64,000 nt of DNA, taken from NCBI RefSeq assembly GCF_000004075.3, contig NC_026659.2:21656272-21720271 (forward strand), written 5' to 3'. Position numbers and translations under genes: made by a program. The stretch's first letter is position 1; each line of letters opens with the position of its first letter. The stretch comes from Cucumis sativus. Taxonomy: Eukaryota > Streptophyta > Magnoliopsida > Cucurbitales > Cucurbitaceae. Positions 48,500 to 60,780 of the stretch are shown here, piece after piece. The notes beneath the pieces are model-generated. The model saw only the letters and a list, made by a program, of their open reading frames with translations, ran no database searches and was not told the origin of the DNA.

Positions 48500-51000
48500 G
48501 AACTTAATATGATTATTCTAAGAAAATTTTGATCTCCCATATGATCGTGTTATTTGATTGATTTCCTAAAACGATGTCAAACATAATTTCAAATTTTATG
48601 AATATACTGTTAATATAATTATCTATTTTTCATAATTTTTTTAAAAAATAGATTTTAAATATTGATTTGAAACCGCAAAAATATTAAAATTGCTTTAAAA
48701 ATTTTAAAAAATAAGTATTGTTAATAATAATTTGAATTTAAGAAACTGACTCTTTACAATATAATATATTCTAATTTCAAAGACTCTCCTTGTTTACCAA
48801 GCATAATTCAAGTATGGGTGTTAGTATCATGAACGTGATGTACTTTCCATCGAATCAAGATAAACAATAGTTTATTATGTGGATGCCGTGACAACTGTAT
48901 TTTAAAGTGAGTGTGTTTCGTGACTAACTTCTTCTTCTTTTTTAACAAATTTTCATTTCACATACGTTTTGTTTATGTTGTCAGTACGTTATATTTATGT
49001 TTCGGTTTTGGTTTTTATTGTTTGAAGGATTTAATTTGGTTGATAGTTGTTATTTGTGGGCAAGTGAAGTCGTGTTAGCATCTTAAGGAAGAAAAGAAAA
49101 GAAATAATTAAAAAAGAAAATATTTAGAATGTTTTGATTAAATAATGAATGTTATTTAAGAAGAGTAGGTCAAAGTTTAGAAAAAATCAAAGGGAGGGAA
49201 TAAAAAAAGGATTTAAAGACAAGGACTTGTAAATAATGCATAATAATATTGTTTGACAAAAGAGAAACGAGTACTTGTCCACCATTTCCGCCCACGGAAC
49301 CCATTGAGCACGTTCAATCTCGAATTTCCATCCTCATCCTATTTTTACCCTAAAGTAAACCATTCACATCCACACTTTACAATTTCCTTCTTTTCTTTTT
49401 CTTAATTTCACTCATTTTGAAAAGTTACATAATTAAGTTTTCTATTTTTTGTGTTATAATTTAATCTTTCATTTTTTTTAAGTCTCACCCTTTTGTATTT
49501 CATTTTTTGTTTCAATAGTTTTCTTTCTTTCATAGTAAAATGAAGAAAGTTTTCGCAATTTTAGATCTTTTTTTCCAAAGGGAAGAGTATTCCATCAAAT
49601 TGGAAAAATCTTTCACTAATTGAGGCAAACTGTACAAGTATTATATATATATAAATTAGACACAATTGACTTTGTGTGTGTACATATATATATATTTGCT
49701 TTCTTTCTTGTTTTTCTTTTATGAGAATTGAGTTTGTGTTTACTTTTCCACAATCTATAGCCTACAAAGACTTGGTATATACTTCAAAAAAAAAAAAGGA
49801 AAAAAAGAAGAAAAAAAGACTTAGTATATATACAATAGTAAAGAAAATTCATCATATCTATTTAAATAATGAGTTCTCATGTTTATCAAAATTTAAATAA
49901 ATCAATCTATTAAATATATATATTTTTTATTATTGATAAAAAAATAAAAAATTGTTTAAAATAGAAAAATGCTAAAATATTTACAAAAAATCAATTGTGA
50001 AATGAAATTTGTATTTTAATAGTTTTTGTTTGTATGGAGTTTTGGTTTTATCTATTTTTGAAAAAATATTTTAAAAGTTAATTAATAAACATCAAGAGTA
50101 AACTAAAATTTAATACTTTCTATTTTAAAAATAAGTTATTTTCCATTATTCTTTCTAAATCTTATTAGTGTTGTTCATATCACCTTCCATGCCGCAACAT
50201 TGGGGTTATGGTTTGCCTAATTCTTACATATGATTGTCACAAAATAATAATTAAGATCAAATTGTATCAATTTTTTTATTATTATTATCTAATTAGAGGT
50301 ATATATATATTAACAAAGAATTAGAAGCTGGGTTGACCCATTAGCACAAAGAATCTGTCTAAGAGCGTTTGACTTTGGAATTTTAAAATCCATTGAAACT
50401 TTAAACATTAAAATATCAAATAATATTATTTATTAATGGATAAATTATTGACATAAATGCCATTTTTCTGTAAGAAAAAACAAAAGAGATTTAATATATA
50501 TGGTAAAGTGATTTAATGTTTTTCTAAAGTAATTTGATTTTAAAACATAGCAATTTTATTCTACACTTTAAAGTAATTTAATTTTAAGCATTAGTTTTAT
50601 AATGTTATATCTAAATGATATTGACACACTTTCAAATAATTTGCTGAGAAAAAATCAATTTAAATTCTTCAACGTTAGTCCTATCAATTAATATAAATTT
50701 ACTTAAACTATAAATTTTAAGGATAATATATCAATTTAAATCATAAATTTTAAGGATAATATCAATTTAAACTTTGAATATTTACAAGTACGCCAATTTC
50801 AACCTAAATTTTTATAATAAATCTATCAAGTTAAACATTTCATTAGATTTAGTTTAAAAAATATTTATGTTTTTCTTAAATTAAAATTATTTATGTAATA
50901 GATGCATGTCACACCAAGACTATATAGTCTGTTAAAAAAATGAATGAAAATAGGGTATAGATCATATTTTCCATTAATGTGTATCCAAATATACTCCTCT
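48500..51000. other. Intergenic AT-rich DNA
   Basis: No gene recognised. GAA/GA-rich tracts occur at 49080-49210 and an AAAAAG-rich tract at 49785-49820. From about 50985 onward the sequence belongs to the promoter region shared by CASPL copies 2 and 3. Confidence 0.5.
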
Positions 51001-51221
51001 CGTTTCGTAATATATAACTCTACAACTTGCAATTTTTTTTATTATTTTAAATAACGATATCATAAAATAATTAATTAATTAAAAAATTAGCATAGAAAAG
51101 ACCAAGTTGCGTATAGGATATTTCTTTAGATATCTTCACATGGTTTTACATATATATATAGAAGCAAAAGGGTATTGAATATTTGTGCTAAGAAAACTTC
51201 ATAAAAGTTTCTGGGAAAAGA
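51000..51221 (+). promoter_or_regulatory. Promoter region of CASPL copy 2, shared with copy 3
   Basis: Very similar to 53365-53617. The shared end is strongest: ATATCTTCACATGGTTTTAC followed by ATATATATATAGAAGCAAAA and GGGTATTGAATATTTGTGCTA. The TATATATA run about 70 bp before the ATG is a likely TATA box in both. Confidence 0.6.
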
Positions 51222-52188
51222 ATGGCTTCAAAGGGTTTAAGAATTGCTTCTGTTATTTTGAGAATCTTAACCTTTATTTTTATATTTATTTCTCTCTTAA
51301 TTGTTGCTACCAACACAAAAACTGTTTACAAATATACTGTTAATGAACACAAAGTTAAGTTCAGTGATGTAAATTCGTATCGGTAAGTCTTATTGTTTCT
51401 TTTTCTTTTGGTTCAATTCATATTATTAATATTATTGTGTTGTAATTAATTGATGTGTTTTGAATTTAAATGTGTCACAGGTATGTGGTAGCAGCTACTG
51501 TTATAGGAGGTGCTTTATGTCTCCTTCAAATTGCTTTCAACATTTACCATCTTGTTACTAAAGCCGAGGGAACTCCTCTTTTCTATATGTTCAGCGATCA
51601 GGTCATCATCCATTAACTTTCCAATTAAGTTAATTAAATTTTGCTTTAGTTATACATGGACTTTAACGTTTGAGATAGGGAGGAAAAGGAAAAAGAAAGA
51701 GAAAGAAAAGAACAATATCAGAGAAGAAAACGAAAAAGAGAGGAAGAAATAAATGCTCGAGCTGGGTTCGTGGTGACCTTTCTGTTGGTTTGAAATATTA
51801 GATTTAGGGATACACAATAGGAAAAATATGGAGAAACCTCACAAATTTTCAACTAGTGATTCCAATTGAAGATGGATATATATAATATCCCACCTCCCAA
51901 CTTTTATAAGATATATACATGTAATTTATCTTATTATCAACTGGTTTAGATGTTTTGATGCTTTTGTACGTGCAGTTGTTAACGTACCTTCTATTATCGG
52001 CCGCATCGGCGGGATTAGGATCGGGGATCGACTTGAGAGCAAATATTAAAGTGCTGGTTGATGGCGATGATTACAGCTCATTTTTTGACAAAGGCAATGC
52101 TGGATCTGCTATTCTTTTCCTTGCCTTTATCTGTTCTGCCATTGTTTCAGTTCTCTCTTCTTTGGCTCTCATTAAAAAGCCTGTTTGA
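51222..52188 (+). CDS. CASP-like membrane protein, CASPL4D type (copy 2)
   Basis: Exons 51222-51382, 51481-51601 and 51976-52188; phases 2 and 0; 164 residues. Begins MASKGLRIASVILRILTF. Four helices: about 8-31, 55-79, 95-115 and 138-160. Exon 2 ends FYMFSDQ and exon 3 has SAGLGSGIDLRANI and SAIVSVLSSLALIKK. Same four-pass CASPL family as copy 1 and nearest to copy 3 in both protein and flanks. The first extracellular loop is longer than in copies 1 and 4 (KTVYKYTVNEHKVKFSDV). Located in plasma membrane by family knowledge. The specific role of CASPL4D proteins is poorly known. Confidence 0.9.
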
Positions 52189-53364
52189 TTCATAATAAGT
52201 TAGAATTCAAATTGTTTAATTGTGTTAGACTTTTGTTTAATTGTGTTAGACTTCTTTTCTTTTTTATTTGAAGTGTTGATGGAAGTGCATTTATTGGCTT
52301 GCGTGTATTTATGTATCCTCCTCTTTAGTAGTTGATGTATTACCTTTCAAATCAACAACGTTCTTAATGTCTCATAATTGCGCTCTATACCACATTCTAG
52401 CTAGAGATTCAAATTTTTGCCTAACACGTTAAACTCAAGAGAGAGAAAATGTATAACTATCAAATTTGTCTAATTTTGTCTTCACCCATCGACGACTCTT
52501 TGAGTCAATGGGGGTGAAGTTGGCACCTAGGTGGATGAGTGGTCCGAACAGTTTCCGTGTTCAATTTTCCACATTGTTATTTTCGTTCAAATCAATATTT
52601 GTTTTTCACTTGTTTAACTCTTTCACATCTTTCAAGTGGCTGGATCAAAAGGGTCTTACATACTGTATCAAATTTATTTTCACCCACAAGTTTTAACCTC
52701 CTAACACCATACTTAATATTCATTTCCACTTGTTAACTATTTTTCATATTTATACCTTTCAACCAATCATTATATCCAATTCCTTAATCAACTTATAATG
52801 AAACTTCCACATTATAAATCATTTTCCATCATCCTACATTCTATCAATCATTTTGTGTATTTATACATATTATCTTATTTATTTCATAAGTATTTATCAA
52901 ATTTCAGACTGTTTTGTCATTATCATTATTTATTTATTTTTCTAATTTGAAATAAAAATATAAATCGGGGAAGAAGTATTACTTTTTATGGATTTTATAA
53001 TTTAAATTTTATGAATATATAAAATTTTTCCATTTGAAATTTACTTAACCGGTTGTCTTTAAAATTATAAATACATTTCATATTTTAAATAAGACTAAGT
53101 AGTGTTTTCTAAGAATTTATTAAATATATAAAATTTAGACACCTATAATAAAAGATTAAAATATCACAACTAGCCAAAAGCCAATTAAAAACTCCAAGAC
53201 CATAAGCATAATAGAAACAAAAAAACTAGGAGCAAAATCTCAACAATCAGCCACACCCAAGTACAACTCGATTAAGAGAGAATAGTTAAAAACCGATCTT
53301 AATAAAAAAAAAAAAAGAAGATTAACTAAATGAAGTGGGACATAAACACAACATTGTGTACATA
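52189..53364. other. 3' flank of CASPL copy 2, partly duplicated
   Basis: 52390-52870 is related to the DNA downstream of copy 3: TTCAATTTTC..TTATTTTCGT, AATATTCATTTCCACTTGTT, and AATTCCTTAATCAA..AAACTTCCAC..TTATAAATCATTTTCCATCAT. These blocks are contiguous here but split in the copy-3 flank. 52880-53364 is AT-rich and holds no gene. Confidence 0.6.
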
Positions 53365-53617
53365 TATATATACTCCCCTAGTTTTATAATATAATTCTAC
53401 AGCTTGCATGTTTTTATTTCTTTTTAAAATAATGATATCATAACATAATTAATGAAAAAATTTAGCCTAGAAAAGACCAATAAGTTTGTATATAGGCTGT
53501 TTTTTTTTTGGATATCTTCACATGGTTTTACATATATATATATATAGAAGCAAAAGGGTATTGAATATTTGTGCTAAAAATTTCATAAAAATTTCTGGGA
53601 AAGGAAGGAAAAGATCA
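53365..53617 (+). promoter_or_regulatory. Promoter region of CASPL copy 3
   Basis: Duplicate of 51000-51221, with a slightly longer TATATATATATA run at about 53532-53545 and a short GGAAGGAAAAGATC insertion just before the ATG. Confidence 0.6.
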
Positions 53618-55302
53618 ATGGCTTCAAAGGGTTTAAGAATTGCTTCTCTTATTTTGAGAAATTTAACCTTTATTTTGACATTTATTTCTCTCTTAATTGT
53701 TGCTACCAACTCTAAAACTGTTTTGATCGACGGGACTGTTGGTGAAGTTAAAGTTAAGTTCAATAATGTTGCTTCCTATCGGTAAGTCTTACTATTTTTT
53801 ATTTTTTTTTTTGGTTATTGTTGTTGTTGTTATTGTGTAGTAATTAATTAGTGTGTTTTGAATTTAAATATGTCACAGTTATTTGGTAGCAACTGCTGTT
53901 ATAGGAGGTGCTTTAAGTCTCCTTCAAATTGTTTTCAACATTTACCATCTTATTACTAATGGCGAGGGAACTCCACTTTTCTATATGTTCAGCGATCAGG
54001 TGATCATCATACTTTTTTCATCCTATTTTCTCTCTTTTTCGTCATGTTTCAACTTAAATCGTTCAGGTTAGGTGCGATTTATTTTCCATCAACCCAAATC
54101 GAGAAATCTACCAGTGTACATGGACCAAGTAATTGAGTTGTGTTGGGTTGATGGTTTTCTTTTTTTACTATCTTTGGTTGCAACTCAACAAAGTCTTTAT
54201 AACCCAAGTCAGTTTGGTTATAGGAATTTTTTTTAAAATACTTAAATTCATATATGTATGTGTTTAATGCCTAAAATTTCATAAAACTCAAATTCTAAAT
54301 ACTAATTATACATCATAACTATTACAAGTTTTAAACAAACACATATTTTTTAAAGAAAATAATTAAAAATTCACAAATTTATCCCTCTTAAAGTAAATAA
54401 CATAGTTTTTAGATAAAATTTTAAAAATAGAAAAATTAACAAAATATTTATCTTGCATGAAAAAGTTAAAAGTAATGAACGTTGCATTCTGGAGAATTTT
54501 TTCTATGGAGTGTACAAGCAAATTTTCTATTTTTGAATTTTTTTCTAATATTTAATATATAAATAATTTAGATTGAGTTGGTTCAACGACCTAATCCAAT
54601 TTCAAAAGAGAAAAAAAAAGTTAACCCAACCCGAACAAATAACAAAACATAAACTCAATAACGACCTAACCTTCGTGAGTTCTGAGTTATCCCTGTCATT
54701 TTCCTTTTGTTAACTAATCTTTCGAATTAAGTTAATTAAAACATGGTTTAGTTAGATGGATTTTAACGTTTGATATAGGGAGGAAAAAGAAAAAGAAAAA
54801 GAAAAGAACAATGTATCATAGAAGATAACGAAAAGGAGAACAAGAAATGCTGGAGCTGGGTTGGTTGGTAGTGACCTTTTTGTTTAGTTTGAAATATTAT
54901 ATTTCATATTTCATATTAATTAGATTTAGGGATACAACATACAGCTAGGTTTCAAGAAAAGTATAGAGAAACCTCACAAATTTCAACTAGTGGTTCCTAT
55001 TGAGGATGGATCCATAATATATAGACAATGTTATTTTTCTTAATTATTATGGATAACTGGTTTTGATGTTTTAGAATGATATTTTTGTACGTGTGCAGTT
55101 GTTAACGTACCTTCTATTATCGGGGGCGTCAGCGGGTTTAGGGGCGGGGATCGACTTGAGAGTGAATATTAAAGAGCTGCTTGAGGGCACTTATTTCAAC
55201 TCATTTTTTGACAAAGCCAATGCTGGATCTGCTATTCTTCTCCTTGCGTTTGTTTGTGCTGCCATTGTTTCAGTTCTCTCTTCCTTGGCTCTCATTAGAT
55301 AG
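53618..55302 (+). CDS. CASP-like membrane protein, CASPL4D type (copy 3)
   Basis: Exons 53618-53781, 53879-53999 and 55099-55302; phases 2 and 0; 162 residues. Starts MASKGLRIASLILRNLTF; exon 2 ends FYMFSDQ; exon 3 has LLTYLLLSGASAGLGAGIDL and ends SSLALIR. All four helices are intact, and an Asn replaces Ile in the middle of helix 1 relative to copy 2. Intron 2 is 1,099 bp against 374 bp in copy 2 because of an insertion at 54008-54709. The remaining intron is alignable to that of copy 2. No defect in coding or splice sites, so the gene can be active. Confidence 0.9.
54008..54709. mobile_element. ~700 bp insertion in intron 2 of CASPL copy 3
   Basis: The intron matches that of copy 2 up to GATCATCA and again from TTAACTAATCTTTCGAATTAAG, with about 700 bp extra in between. 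The insert carries AACCCAACCCGAAC-like and AACCCAAGTC motifs near its ends (54200 and 54630). No coding sequence. Class not determined. Confidence 0.6.
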
Positions 55303-55649
55303 CCTCTTTCATTCATAATCATTTCTTCAAATATATAACTGTCAAATTAGTTTGATTTTTGTTAGGTGATTTAATTAAATTTGTCTTCACACATTCATTT
55401 AAGTTTTTGAATCAGCAAGATGAAGGGAAGGGAGTTCATGTGTTCAATTTTCTGTATCGTTATTTTCGTCAAAATAAATATTCACTTTCACTTGTTTACG
55501 TCTTTCTTGTATATTTTTAGTCACAGGGGTGAGAGAGTGTTAGATATTATATATCAAATTTATCTTTACTCATAAACTTTAAGCTTTTGAGAGCATATTA
55601 ATATTCATTTCCACTTGTTGTCTCTTTCATATTCAAAGAACTTTCAATT

Positions 55650-56546
55650 AATAATAATAATGGTTGAATGAAAAATTTGAGAAAGAAAATATTGATTATT
55701 ATTTTATTCAAAACGTGTATTCCCACGTTGCTTAGATAGCAATGTGGAAGTCTCCTTATATACTCATAGATCCATCTATGGGTTTGGGCCTTAAGGGCAC
55801 AAGTTTTGAAAGAAATGAGGAGATAGACAAATGTAAATATGTCAGGCATGTCGCTATAACCACCTATTCGATAGGCGGAACCAGCCATAAAATAATATAT
55901 ATATATATATTTGCTAAAACTACCTTCAAACTTTTTCTTTATTATAAACGGTTTTCTTTACTTTCCAAAACCGAAACTGTTATCTAATTAAATGGTGTTT
56001 TATTTTGTTTCAAAATCGAAACTAAATAAATAACATAATCAAATTTTATATTTTATGTTTAATTTTATGAGTGTTGGTTGCCTCCCTACTACTATATGTA
56101 TGGTCTCATTCTTCACTTCCCATAACACATAAAATATACGACCAATTTCATTCTCTCCCAAAATCTCTTCCAGTATAACGAGTAATACAATGTCTTCTTG
56201 AGTGCTGTGAATTCCAATTAGTTTTGGTGCAAAACTAATTGAACAACGAAGCTATTTTATCTTGGGGATGACGAGATGATCAAACTGTTTGTGCAAAGAG
56301 AGTAGACCTACAAAACGTCATAAAGAGAGTGTGATCCGTGACTCAGCCATTTTCTAACTTGTTTCTATTTTGCAGCTTGCAATTTGACCAGGTGAGATAA
56401 CTAGGATTTGGTTCTTGGCGATTTGACTATTTGACGTTTTATTCCATCAGCCAGATAATCAATAGCGAGATGATAAGTAGGCGACTTGACAATACGAGAT
56501 ACCATACCTTACACGAGACACAAGGTGGCGAACTGCATCAACAACA
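55650..56546. mobile_element. LTR-like dispersed repeat, copy 2, inserted in duplicated 3' flank
   Basis: This segment interrupts flank sequence that is continuous after CASPL copy 2. It is bounded by TTCAATT on both sides (55643-55649 and 56547-56553), a likely 7-bp target duplication. It is related along its length, inverted, to 950-1745. It contains CCTTATATACTCATAG and (AT)n at about 55895-55910, and no open frame of note. LTR elements usually make 5-bp duplications, so the class remains open. Confidence 0.65.
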
Positions 56547-57876
56547 TTCAATTCCTTAATCAAACTATAACGAAACTTCCACGTTATAAATCATTTTCCA
56601 TCATTACACATTCCATCCATTATATCATTAATATACTTTTATATATAATATTATTATTGTTGCTACATTTAATAATATTTAATATTATGTTTATGAAAAA
56701 AAGTATATTTAGGTACATCTAATTTTTTCTATATACCTTTACGAATATTAGATGCATAAATTAGATTCTCATAATTAAGGATGTCTAAGAGACTATTTAG
56801 TTAAACTCAAACTAAAGAATACCCATTATTTTTTAGGGTCAAAGTCAACGAAGAAGTTGCCAAAATGATTACATTTACAGCCCCTTTGCTTGAATACTCA
56901 AAAGTCAGCTTCTAAGTTTTTTTTTTGGGGGGGCATTTTAGATTATCAATGTGAATCCTTTCCAAATACTAAAGTTGTACCATCCTTGAATCAATTTGTG
57001 CAATTGAAGATGACATCCAAGAAAAGAATAAATAAAGAAAAGAAATAGAGAAGTTTAAGAATAATCCAAAATTTCCACCCTTGCAGAAGAAAATGAAGAA
57101 GACTTAATAATTAGAAAATTTATTTTAAATTACAAAAATTTTAAAATTATTTATAAATATAACAAAAATATTTTGATTTAGTTTTTTATATTTAGAAATA
57201 GTTTGTATAATTATTTTTTTTAAAAAAAGTAAAATAAGAAGAAATAAAAAACATTTGAAACTAAAGAAAGAAATATTAAATTTGAGGTGTATAAACTTGT
57301 TTATTGATGATCTTTGTAGGAGTGAAATCACTCCATTTATAATTAATCAAAATTAATTTAATATTTAATTCCAGGAAGATGGTTTAATGTGATTTTGAAG
57401 ATAACACAAGAGAATAAGGATAATCATTTAAAAATCATTTTCAAATACATTTTTAATCTATTTGTTCAAACATCCTACTCTATTCGTCCACCTTCATTTT
57501 GCATATATCCAGATGGAAAAGAGAAAAATCACAGCAATAACAAGTAGCCAACTTGCTCTTTAATGTTGGTCTAACTTATAATATGAAGAGCATCAATTAA
57601 TTGGCATCATTACTAGATTTTTTAAGCCTCTTTGTTTGACTATTCAGACTTCTCTTACATATCAAAGTCTTCAATGACAATCCCAATTCTCCATTATTTT
57701 CTTCGTCGGAACTAAAACCAAAACAAAATTTAGGCATAATTCTAATCTTTATAAAAAAATAAAGACCCAAAAATTAAAATAAAAAGTCTACTTTCTTTTG
57801 GAGCTATAAAAGCTCAACAGAAAAAAAAAGAAAGTTGAGATTGAGAAATAAAAGATATTAAATTCATTAGAAAAAA
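56547..57876. other. Rest of duplicated flank, then upstream DNA of CASPL copy 4
   Basis: 56547-56640 resumes the flank block AATTCCTTAATCAAACTATAACGAAACTTCCAC. Beyond it the sequence is AT-rich without a gene. A run T9G8 occurs near 56919-56935. Confidence 0.5.
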
Positions 57877-58846
57877 ATGGAAGCAAAAATGGGTACAAAA
57901 ATTGCTTCTTTTGTGCTGAGAGTTCTTATTTTTGCTTTTCTTTTAATTTCCATCATAGTTTTGGGTACCAATTCCAAAACTGTTGGAAATAGTGAATCTC
58001 ATTTCCATAATGTCAATTCCTATAGGTAATTTATTTTTTCTACTTTTACTTATTTATGTGTATCGAGTTTCATGATTTATTTATTTATGAAAATTTAAAA
58101 TTTCTATATATAGGTTTGCAATGGCAACCATCATAGTTGGAGGTGCATTCAATCTCTTGCAAATTGCCTTATCCCTTTATCGTCTTATAACCAAGACCGA
58201 TGGCAGTATTTTATTCGACTTCTATGGTGATAAGGTATTATATATCTTTTAAACATATGTTTTAATTTCTTTTTTCTTTTAGAACCAGAAAACAAGTTTG
58301 GATGCATATTAAAATTAAAACCTTATTTATAGACTAATAAATAACCTAATATTAAGTACATATTTTAAGAAATTGAAATTAGAACACTCGACTCCCTTCT
58401 AATTTTTGACAGAAAATCTCCATCTTGTTCCTGTAAAATTAAATGAAAAACGTCCCAAGAGAATAGAGAATGAAAGGGGAGAAAGAGAGGCCTTCACCTC
58501 CATAGGCATCTGACTTAAAAGTTAAGCTTTTCCATAAACCAAACTTATTAAAATTGAAAAAATATATGTTTATATGAATGGTATTTAATAATGGTACAAA
58601 ATGGAAAGTCTTAGTTATTATTGAAGAAGATGAATTGTTATTTATTGTTAGATATTGTCCTACGTTTTGTTGGCGGGAGCAGCGGCGGCGTTGGGTTCAA
58701 GCATAGATTTGAAGGCGAATATGAGCGAATGGAGCTCGTTTTTTGACCAAGGCAATGCAGCTGCTGCGCTTCTTCTTCTTGCATTTTTATGTAGTGCTAT
58801 CATTTCTGTACTTTCTTCTTTAGCTCTTTCTAACAAACCTAATTAG
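57877..58846 (+). CDS. CASP-like membrane protein, CASPL4D type (copy 4)
   Basis: Exons 57877-58025, 58114-58234 and 58652-58846; phases 2 and 0; 154 residues. Starts MEAKMGTKIASFVLRVLIF; a second in-frame ATG four codons on is a possible alternative start. Exon 2 ends FDFYGDK as in copy 1 and not FYMFSDQ as in copies 2 and 3. Exon 3 has LLAGAAAALGSSIDLKANM and ends SSLALSNKPN. Four helices are intact. By loop length and exon-2 end it groups with copy 1, so the array may consist of an older pair flanking a younger one. Confidence 0.9.
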
Positions 58847-59545
58847 TTTTCTTTTCTCTCTTCTTTCTCTTAGGAAATTTATACAACAATCTTTGTTCTC
58901 TTTTTTTACGAAATTATTTGATTGTGTCATGTAATGTAGAATAGTAATTAGGAGTTTGGAGTTTGGAATTTTGTATCATGTAATTTTATGCTTTTGGTTA
59001 GTGGTAGACTCTTTTTGTTTAACTCTCTTGCTCTTTATTTTGTTAATGAATTATTCATCAACTTAAAACTTTCTGGTTAATTGATGTTTCAACATATTAT
59101 ATATATAATGATTATGTATTCTATGCATCATTACTTTGTTTATACATTAAAAAATTTAAAAACCAATTCAATTGTTTTAAAATATATTGTCACATGACCT
59201 ATAATATTTTGAATGGACAACTATCTACATAGGCAATATTGCAGCTAAGACAACACCCTAGTTTTATTTATTTATTTATTTTTCTAAAACAAAAAATTAT
59301 GTTACTTAAAATCGATTTGAGTAACTTTCTTTTAATTAAGATTTGATTTAGCAAGCATTATGAAAATTGTTCAGTATAAAAAAATTACTAAAACTACAAG
59401 AAAAAAGAATATCACTCTTTTATTAATTAATATATGTTCATATCATACTTCTTTAGTTAGTTATCATTGTATTGAATTCATTTTGATAATACAGGCTGAA
59501 TCTTAAAGTTAAAAGAAAAAAAAAAAAACAAAGACTACAACATTG
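58847..59545. other. Convergent 3' regions of CASPL copy 4 and the BAP31-like gene
   Basis: AT-rich DNA with no open frame. The two genes end toward each other with 699 bp between their stop codons. An A13 run near 59518-59530 lies close to the 3' side of the minus-strand stop. Confidence 0.5.
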
Positions 59546-60560
59546 TTATGTGAGAACTTTAAATCTTTCTTCCAAGGTGGCTCTAAGTCGATGAAGCTCT
59601 CTTATATAATTGTGTATTCTGTCTATAATCAATGCAAGGAATAACGAGAAACCTGTTGCCAAACATATTCCCTAATCATAAACACATTCTTCTAATTAAA
59701 ATTTTTATTTTTTTTTCTTTTTCTTTATTTAAAAAACCCAATATACATTAAATACTTTTATTAAAAATATATATATTTCAATTCCTTAGTTTTCAGTTCA
59801 AGTTTTAAGTTAAAAGCAAGGTCTAATTAACTAATTTTAGAATATAGTCTGACTAATTTAATAAAACTGAGAATATAGTATCTATCATTTAATAAAAATT
59901 TTATAATATTATATCAGACAAATATTAAATTATAATTCTCTTCAAATTATTAAAAATAATTGATGGCTTATTTTTAAATATAGAAAATAAATTATTATAT
60001 TTAAAAAAATAGTAAAATATTGATTAACTAAGATAGACTATTCTCTATTTGTATTTGTATTTATATGAGAGTAGAAAAAATAAAAATAAAAATGGTAAAA
60101 GATTGAACATTTGGTAAATTTTATTATATAGAAGCTAAATAATTTGTCTTTTTTTATAATTATATTTTTATAAAAAGGTTTACCGTTTAACCAAATTTTA
60201 AGTTTCTAAAATTATATTTTTTTAGGCTTCCCAGTTTTAAAATCTCGAAGTCCAAACTCCAAATAATTAAAGCTCACCGATCGTGTAGGTTTCGAGAAGG
60301 CGGTACGCCACGAGAATCTCATCAGTCTGGTTGAGGATGCCGGCCTCCGCCACTCGCCGGTTGATTGCTGCCGCATTGTAAAGGGCTGAGGCAAAGACGA
60401 CCAACATCGTGGCGGCGACGGACTTCACCACCAAAGGACCTCTCCCCTGTTTCAATCTGTCCAATCCCTTCACTATCAAATTTCTCAATGGATTTTTGAA
60501 CAACAGAGCCAAAATCAAAGCCATTTCGGCCAATACAAGCTTCAATGCAACTTGAATCAT
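59546..60560 (-). CDS. BAP31-like ER membrane protein, short plant form
   Basis: Minus strand, two exons: 60560-60278 and 59652-59546, with a 625-bp GT..AG intron in phase 1; 129 residues. Reading past the donor in exon 1 gives a false end after two extra codons. The spliced form continues GFSLFLALIIDRIHNYIREL, as family members do. Three hydrophobic segments: about 4-21, 44-66 and 94-108. The conserved LVIKGLDR-like stretch reads LIVKGLDRLKQGRGPLVVK, and TDEILVAYRLLE lies before helix 3. Relatives of B-cell receptor-associated protein 31 are ER proteins involved in membrane-protein sorting. The plant short form lacks the long cytosolic coiled coil. The C-terminus (ATLEERFKVLT) has no KKxx retrieval motif. 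Confidence 0.85.
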
Positions 60561-60780
60561 CTCTATTTTCCTTTAAATTTCTCTCTAATGCCTTCAATTT
60601 TGTCGGATTTTGATTCGCTTTTAAATCAGGGCTTCCATTTTCGATCCCAACCTTGCGGTTCCGGTTTTGGTTTAAGAATTTGGTACTTTTACAATACTCT
60701 ATTTCGACTCATCGTATCGCATATTCGCACCACGTTTCCTTTCCATTGTTTAATCGACATGTCGTTTCTGTGGAATTAAC

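Noticed and set aside
60552-60779. 75-codon plus-strand frame next to the BAP31-like start
   Set aside because: It lies in the leader and promoter of the minus-strand gene, overlaps its ATG, and resembles no protein.
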